NCBI GenBank assembly: GCA_036939755.1
Contig: JALLAZ010000908.1
Span: forward strand, 1-11,288
DNA length: 11,288 nucleotides
DNA from: Stephanodiscus triporus
Taxonomy: Eukaryota; Bacillariophyta; Thalassiosirophyceae; Thalassiosirales; Thalassiosiraceae
Reading direction: 5' to 3'
Shown here piece after piece: positions 7,145 to 11,288 of this stretch (positions are counted from its first letter, which is position 1; every line of letters starts with the position of its first letter). The position numbers were made by a program, and so were the translations under genes. Below the pieces are notes generated by a model. The model ran no database searches, was not told where the DNA came from, and worked only from the letters and a program-made list of their open reading frames with translations.

Positions 7145-8356
7145 AAAATGACGATGTATCATTCTCTAGAGACGGGCAGTCGTCGACGCACGCACCAGCT
7201 GGCTGGTAGATGATAACGATCAGACTAATCAAATATTCATCCTTGCCTTTTCCACTTCATGCTTCGTCACATACCTCGTGTCAAAGTATTCAGCCACTTG
7301 TTAGCCCACTGTAAAATGGTGTGAATGCTTTTTGTGATCGTCTCCGTTTCGGAAGCAAGTGATTATTTCGAAATGAGTTCAACATTCTACACCGATAACA
7401 AAGTGCCTTTCTAAAATCTAGGCTCATGCTGGTAACTATTACAGCAAAAGCATAGTATGCTCAGCTTTGCTACCCATGTCTCACTGTTACAATATCCCTA
7501 CCTCACCATGTGAGTGGGGCGCCAAGCTAAGTCCGATATATGATACTTTCCTTTTTTTACCGTTACTACTTCTTATGGTCCGGACAAATTGAGATGTGCA
7601 CTTTTTCTGTCAATTCCCCCCCTCAATGTACACTCAACAAGTATTTTGTCTTCATGCCCATCTACATCTGCAAAGACAGCGAAAACACATCTTGAACTTA
7701 AAGTTATTTGGCACCTCACATTAACTGCCAACTCGTTTTACTCCAAACAAATCAAAAACAGGATTTTGTTTGCGCTCACTGCGACATCATTTGTTAATCT
7801 GGAAAAGGAACCACATCAGCACTGTATCCTGTGTATATGTCAAGGTTTTTCATCAATCGTGAAGCGAGATCAAAACATCATTTAGACATGGATGTGCGTA
7901 TTCAAACTTCACCACATCAATTATTCCTGCAACCTCATGCCCTATTCCTTCCACAATTCTGCGAATCCTTGTGCATCTATTTTCAACAAGCCAATTTTCA
8001 TCTTGATTGCCATCAAGATGGGATTAAAATCCTAATAGAATGCATCAAGTCTCACAATTCTTTTTTACTTCAGATTAAGTCATTCATACTCACATCATTT
8101 GATGAGCTTTCGCTTGTTGTGGAATAAGGGAAAATAAATGTCTAGCTTTAGACATATAAATATATCTCTTACCGAACCATCCTACATAGTCACTGGTGCG
8201 GAAATAGGAAACGAACGAATAGTAAAACAGCACAGATATTGTGCATCGCTCGGAACTCTTACAACGAAAGAGTGCAGGAAATATCAACCAGGGTAATTTT
8301 ATTACATTCAATTCATCTTGCCCAAAGGTATGTGTCACATAATATATATGTCATCC
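7145..8356. other. AT-rich intergenic stretch without a convincing gene
   Basis: The region includes the CCT6 3' end and the 3' side of the minus-strand glycosyltransferase. Open frames at 7589-7885, 7831-8127 (plus) and 8090-8338 (minus) have irregular composition, no motifs and no preference for GC at third positions, unlike CCT6 or the LSM genes. One perfect short inverted repeat lies at 7999-8020. No transposon ends, tRNA or conserved RNA were recognised. Confidence 0.5.
7999..8020. repeat. Perfect 9-bp inverted repeat with 4-base loop
   Basis: CATCTTGAT, then loop TGCC, then ATCAAGATG. The arms pair perfectly and a T/G pair could extend the stem in RNA. It lies in gene-free DNA between the convergent CCT6 and GT92-like genes. 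It could be a transcript-end hairpin or chance. Confidence 0.7.
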
Positions 8357-9568
8357 TTATTGCCCCATATCTTGAACATTATCAAATCGTGCATATGTAG
8401 GAACTGAGTTTCGAAGTACTTGCCAGGGGGTATCATCAAATATATCAAAAATCTTTTGGTTTCGATATGCTTTCGTCGTATTTTGACGGGCGAGATTGAC
8501 GCCGCTCCCCCTGAAATAAAATTCCTCCTCCGATAGGTCATAGAAGTGGTACAAAACTGCCTTGTCGAGTGGTAAATGAAGATTGGTCTGCATGTTCCAT
8601 CGCTTGTTTCCGGATCTGATGATTCGCCCTGATGTATCCTTTCACACCCAATATTTTTTCAATGGAAAAGTGTGTAACCAGAAGCGATCTTGCAAGACTG
8701 CTGTTGGATTGACAATTGCTTTTACCCATTTGTTATGTTCCGGATTTGACTCTGCTCGATATTGAAAGCGTCTTGTGACAGGTACTGACACATACCTACT
8801 TCGATTGACCGAACTTATTGGAACCAAGTTGAACGATATCTGACCACATGGAGGTTGACAGTAATTGTCCATGAAGTCTAGGATCGAAGATGAATTTCGC
8901 AGTACCAGAAACTCATCCTCATCAAATGCAGCAACCCAATCGATTCTCTCGTCAATAGCAGACTGGACGCAATCCATGTACGCTGCGTCTTGGATTGTCA
9001 ACCTTCTTCCCCCCCCAAACCAGACTTAATCCGGGTCTTTTACAACAAGACACAGACATGCACTCTTATTATTATCCGTCTGATTCATAGTAGCCTCATA
9101 GTTAAATGTAAGTGCTAATGAGCCTTCGCCACCATCTTCCACCTGCATGGTGTGTTGTTCAATTTTCGGCCAGAAAAAGGGCCCTTGCGGTCGATGTTGA
9201 TTCAGAAGGGCTACCAGGAAGCAGAACATGGCCAACGCGATGGCTCGACGTTTATGGCAACCCTTCCTCAGAACGCAGACAATTGTTGCGCCAAGTTTAC
9301 CAGCTCGTTTATTTGAATTGGTCGTCTCTTCAAAAGAGCAAGCAATAGCAATAGGGGTAGCTACGATGAGCTGTTTTGTTGAAACAGTGTCAATGGTGCT
9401 GCTGTTCAAAGCTTGTCGTGGAAGTGCTTGCGCCGCCTTTTGCCCCCCGCCCTCTTGAAGATTACCATAATTGGTAATAACCGCGGCCACGATCATTCTC
9501 ACAATGGAAAATCTGCACTCTCCCCTCTCATGGCCAACATGAGCAGATTTTTTTTTTCTAAGGCCCAT
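8357..9568 (-). pseudogene. GT92/DUF23-like type II glycosyltransferase, disrupted
   Basis: A single minus-strand frame runs from ATG 9568 to the stop at 8359-8357 and is broken only by TAA (9028-9026) and TGA (8644-8642). The N-terminal part has a hydrophobic anchor (AIALAMFCFLVALL) as in Golgi type II enzymes, and ends in SACLCLVVKD, the usual start of the catalytic fold. The next conserved block is IQDAAYMDCVQ, then WVAAFDEDEFLVLR with the acidic metal/nucleotide-sugar motif DED (nt 8923-8915), PVTRRFQYR, NKWVKAIVNP and LHTFPLKKYWV. After the TGA, homology continues with KDTSGRIIRS, AVLYHFYDLSEEEFYFRG and FDDTPWQVLRNSVPTYARF, the normal C-terminal end. Between KD and IQDAAY roughly 45-50 residues of the usual fold are absent, and the TAA sits at that junction beside a C8 run. 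A longer frame upstream to 9670 begins with GTG. Either a young pseudogene or an assembly deletion. The family assignment is from recalled motifs. Confidence 0.65.
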
Positions 9569-9711
9569 GTTGTTGTGAATCCTGGAGACATCCAGACGAA
9601 GAAGAATAGATAAAAAAGGGCACGAGTGGCACAAGGAACAGCCCCCGCGCTCGTGCGCCTCCAACAACACCCCTCAGACCAGGTGCCAAGAGGCTAAGAA
9701 GAAAAAATAAG
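9569..9711. promoter_or_regulatory. Head-to-head upstream region of the two glycosyltransferases
   Basis: Only 143 bases separate the ATG at 9568 (minus) from the ATG at 9712 (plus). The bases before the plus-strand start are purine-rich (GAAGAAAAAATAAG). No clear TATA box or palindrome is seen. A shared promoter is inferred from the spacing. If either true start lies further inside its gene, the region is larger. Confidence 0.35.
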
Positions 9712-11123
9712 ATGATTGCACGACGACGGATGACGAAGATGACGACGGCGATGCCTACACCTACGGACGACTCTCCCCACCCTCCGCCGCCGTCGTGGTC
9801 ATCCGTCGTCGTGGGCCTCCTGCCGTTGCTCTGTGACGACGCGCTCCATCGCGTTATGTCCTACGCCGATGCAGGAGTGGCAGCATCCCCAACGACAGCA
9901 AGGATGACGAGTGGGTGCATTCTTGTCAGCACCACAATAATGTTCATGGGGTTCTTCTGTTTTCCATCATCAACCTATTTTCCCATTCATCTAGATGCAA
10001 CCACAATCTCATCTAATCTATTTGAATGGAAATGTTGGGATACTTGTTCCTGTCTTCCACCTGTGATAGTCAATAAGAAAAGCACTACCATTTCATTTCA
10101 TCAATCGTACAAGACATCAGATCCTCAAGGCTGGAAGGAGGGGTGGGAGAATCATCGTCGTACATGGCTCAAACTTCACCGTGAATCATGGCGATTCATC
10201 TTTTGGACAGATAGCCAAAATGATTTTTTGGCTACATGTAGTGGATATCCTCACCTGTTATCCGGACGTTCGGGGATTCAAAAGGCGGATTTATCACGTT
10301 TATTGTATCTGCACACGTATGGAGGCGTGTACGTTGATATGGATTACATTGCCCTTCGAGACCATCGAGATTTGTTGCATCACATTTCCTCAACATTATC
10401 ATTCAATATCAAAAATAGTGTCCTCTTACAAGGTCGAAAGGATCAACTCGTGGGATTAGAATGGGGATTTGCGTTTACTCCCCAGCACCCTTTTTGGAGG
10501 TTTTGTCTTGACATAGCCAGCCAGCAGGAATCCAGTGTCAGAGAGTCGTGTCCCATTTTTAATACTGGCCCTAAGTTTTTTCAACTGTGTATTCAAAAAT
10601 ACTACCGTCTTCAGAGACAGAACTATGTCACATGGTGCCCTATCAATTGAGGGATGATGCAAACCAGTCGATGATGATGATCTTAGAGCTCCGTATGGTA
10701 GCACCAATTTCGGGGGATGATGTCACATCGGAGTGCAGAAGATGGAGAAATGTAACTAACATGCCTCTAAAACATGAGCTATGGACTGAACAATGGACAC
10801 AAAGTAACTGTTATTGTCAATTGATGCAGAATGGCACTTGGGCGGTGACTATGTACAGTCAAAGTTGGGGAGATGGTCCCAAATGTTGGCTTATGAATAC
10901 AGAAAAAAATTGCTGTGAAGTACTTGTATTCAACACTTGGAAGAGTCTACTAACATGGTCCCCTCGTCCCCCCAAATTGTCCCCCTACAAATTCTTTAAA
11001 TTACTTAAACAAAACATAATTACAAGTGATAATAAATTACTTAATTGTGGCGCAGCAGCTTCAAGCTTCAAATTTCTGTATGTTAGTGAACCTGTAGAGT
11101 GTATGGAATATGATGTTCCGTAG
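9712..11123 (+). CDS. DXD glycosyltransferase (Gly_transf_sug / alpha-1,4-GalT-like), frame break near 10650
   Basis: The first 312 codons end at TGA 10648-10650. They contain a GC-rich Pro/Ser leader, a hydrophobic anchor at about residues 67-90 (GCILVSTTIMFMGFFCF) and a GT fold: TTISFHQSYKT, WRFIFWTD, IQKADLSRLLYLHTYGGVYV with the nucleotide-sugar DXD at D209-M-D211, and FNTGPKFF. These match the DXD sugar-binding family that includes OCH1-like mannosyl- and alpha-1,4-galactosyl/GlcNAc-transferases, acting in the Golgi lumen. The fold is incomplete at the TGA. A second frame continues to TAG 11121-11123 with MVAPISGDDVTSECRRW and GTWAVTMYSQSWGDG, which resembles the C-terminal (A/T)V-x(3)-SW block of such enzymes. 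A 41-base GT-AG intron at 10627-10667 would join both parts in frame (305 + 151 residues); its donor GTCACA is weak. Otherwise there is a frameshift. The acceptor sugar is unknown. Confidence 0.75.
10627..10667 (+). other. Candidate 41-base intron or frameshift zone in the glycosyltransferase
   Basis: Bases after AACTAT read GTCACATGG and the segment ends CAAACCAG before TCGATG. Removing it converts 9712-11123 into one 456-residue frame. It is shorter than every other intron in the window (59-256) and the donor departs from the GTAAGT/GTGAGT pattern of its neighbours, so an indel is an equal alternative. Confidence 0.35.
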
Positions 11124-11288
11124 AACAATCGGCATAAGAGAATCGCGAGAAAGGCGGATCGTACATACGTCCCCACTTCTCGCTTCTACCTTATTTCTAC
11201 ATATGTCCATATTTAGAACAACACAGATGTTTTGCCTGCGCCGGGCAGGGTAGGCGAGACGACCAGCCAAGGTCCCGAGGGCGAGTTG
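11124..11288. other. Right-edge segment, GC-rich end, no assigned gene
   Basis: Bases 11124-11220 are ordinary AT-rich 3' flank of the glycosyltransferase. From about 11230 the GC content rises to that of the housekeeping genes, suggesting a coding region that starts or ends beyond the window. A minus-strand frame reads LVVSPTLPGAGKTSVLF before a TAA. The plus strand also has an open frame there. Neither can be judged from 60 bases. Confidence 0.3.

Noticed and set aside
7589..8127. Two overlapping plus-strand frames downstream of CCT6
   Set aside because: They lie in AT-rich DNA, have unbiased third positions and no motif, and are probably chance open frames.
8538..8729. Minus-strand frame crossing the TGA at 8642
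   Set aside because: It is shifted relative to the conserved glycosyltransferase frame. The residues before and after the TGA in the other frame match the family, so no frameshift into this one is needed.
9228..9458. Plus-strand frames within the GT92-like gene (also 9112-9348 and 9413-9613)
   Set aside because: They are antisense to the N-terminal part of the glycosyltransferase, with no recognisable motif.

Overview
The window is nuclear DNA of a eukaryote, most likely a microalga or other protist of stramenopile/diatom type. Coding regions are broken by short introns (59-256 bp) with GT-AG boundaries and one GC-AG boundary. Neighbouring genes face each other or diverge over a few hundred bases. 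The recognisable products are purely eukaryotic: LSM7, an LSM12-type protein, the CCT zeta chaperonin subunit and Golgi-type glycosyltransferases. The lineage assignment is an inference from gene style, not a proof. The housekeeping genes are GC-rich with strong GC at third codon positions. The spaces between them and the right-hand glycosyltransferase block are AT-richer, with many long C or G runs.

Left part (1-2030). The first 168 bases are the tail of a plus-strand coding region that enters from the left. Bases 344-1486 are hard to resolve: good splice signals on the minus strand outline a small spliced gene (exons at 1207-1380, 1064-1107 and 769-807), and a competing plus-strand reading frame lies at 1271-1486. 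Bases 1458-2028 on the minus strand fit a three-exon gene for a small Cys-rich protein with one Cx9C motif. It diverges from LSM7.

Middle part (2200-7144). LSM7 (plus, three exons, 2202-2975) and an LSM12 homologue (minus, two exons, 4032-5009) converge on about 1 kb of gene-poor DNA. LSM12 diverges from CCT6 (plus, two exons, 5331-7144) across a 321-bp shared upstream region. LSM7 acts in mRNA decay and U6 snRNP assembly, LSM12 is a cytosolic or stress-related RNA-associated Lsm protein, and CCT6 is a subunit of the TRiC/CCT chaperonin. They share basal cellular roles but not one pathway.

Right part (7145-11288). About 1.2 kb of AT-rich DNA without a convincing gene is followed by a head-to-head pair of type II membrane glycosyltransferases. 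The minus-strand member (8357-9568) resembles the GT92/DUF23-like group and carries two in-frame stops and a missing middle segment, so it is probably a pseudogene or misassembled. The plus-strand member (9712-11123) is a DXD glycosyltransferase of the Gly_transf_sug/OCH1/alpha-1,4-galactosyltransferase type. Its reading frame breaks near 10650, and a 41-base intron could repair it. Lesions in both partners make this pair the most interesting part of the window. No mobile element, tRNA, rRNA or CRISPR array was seen.
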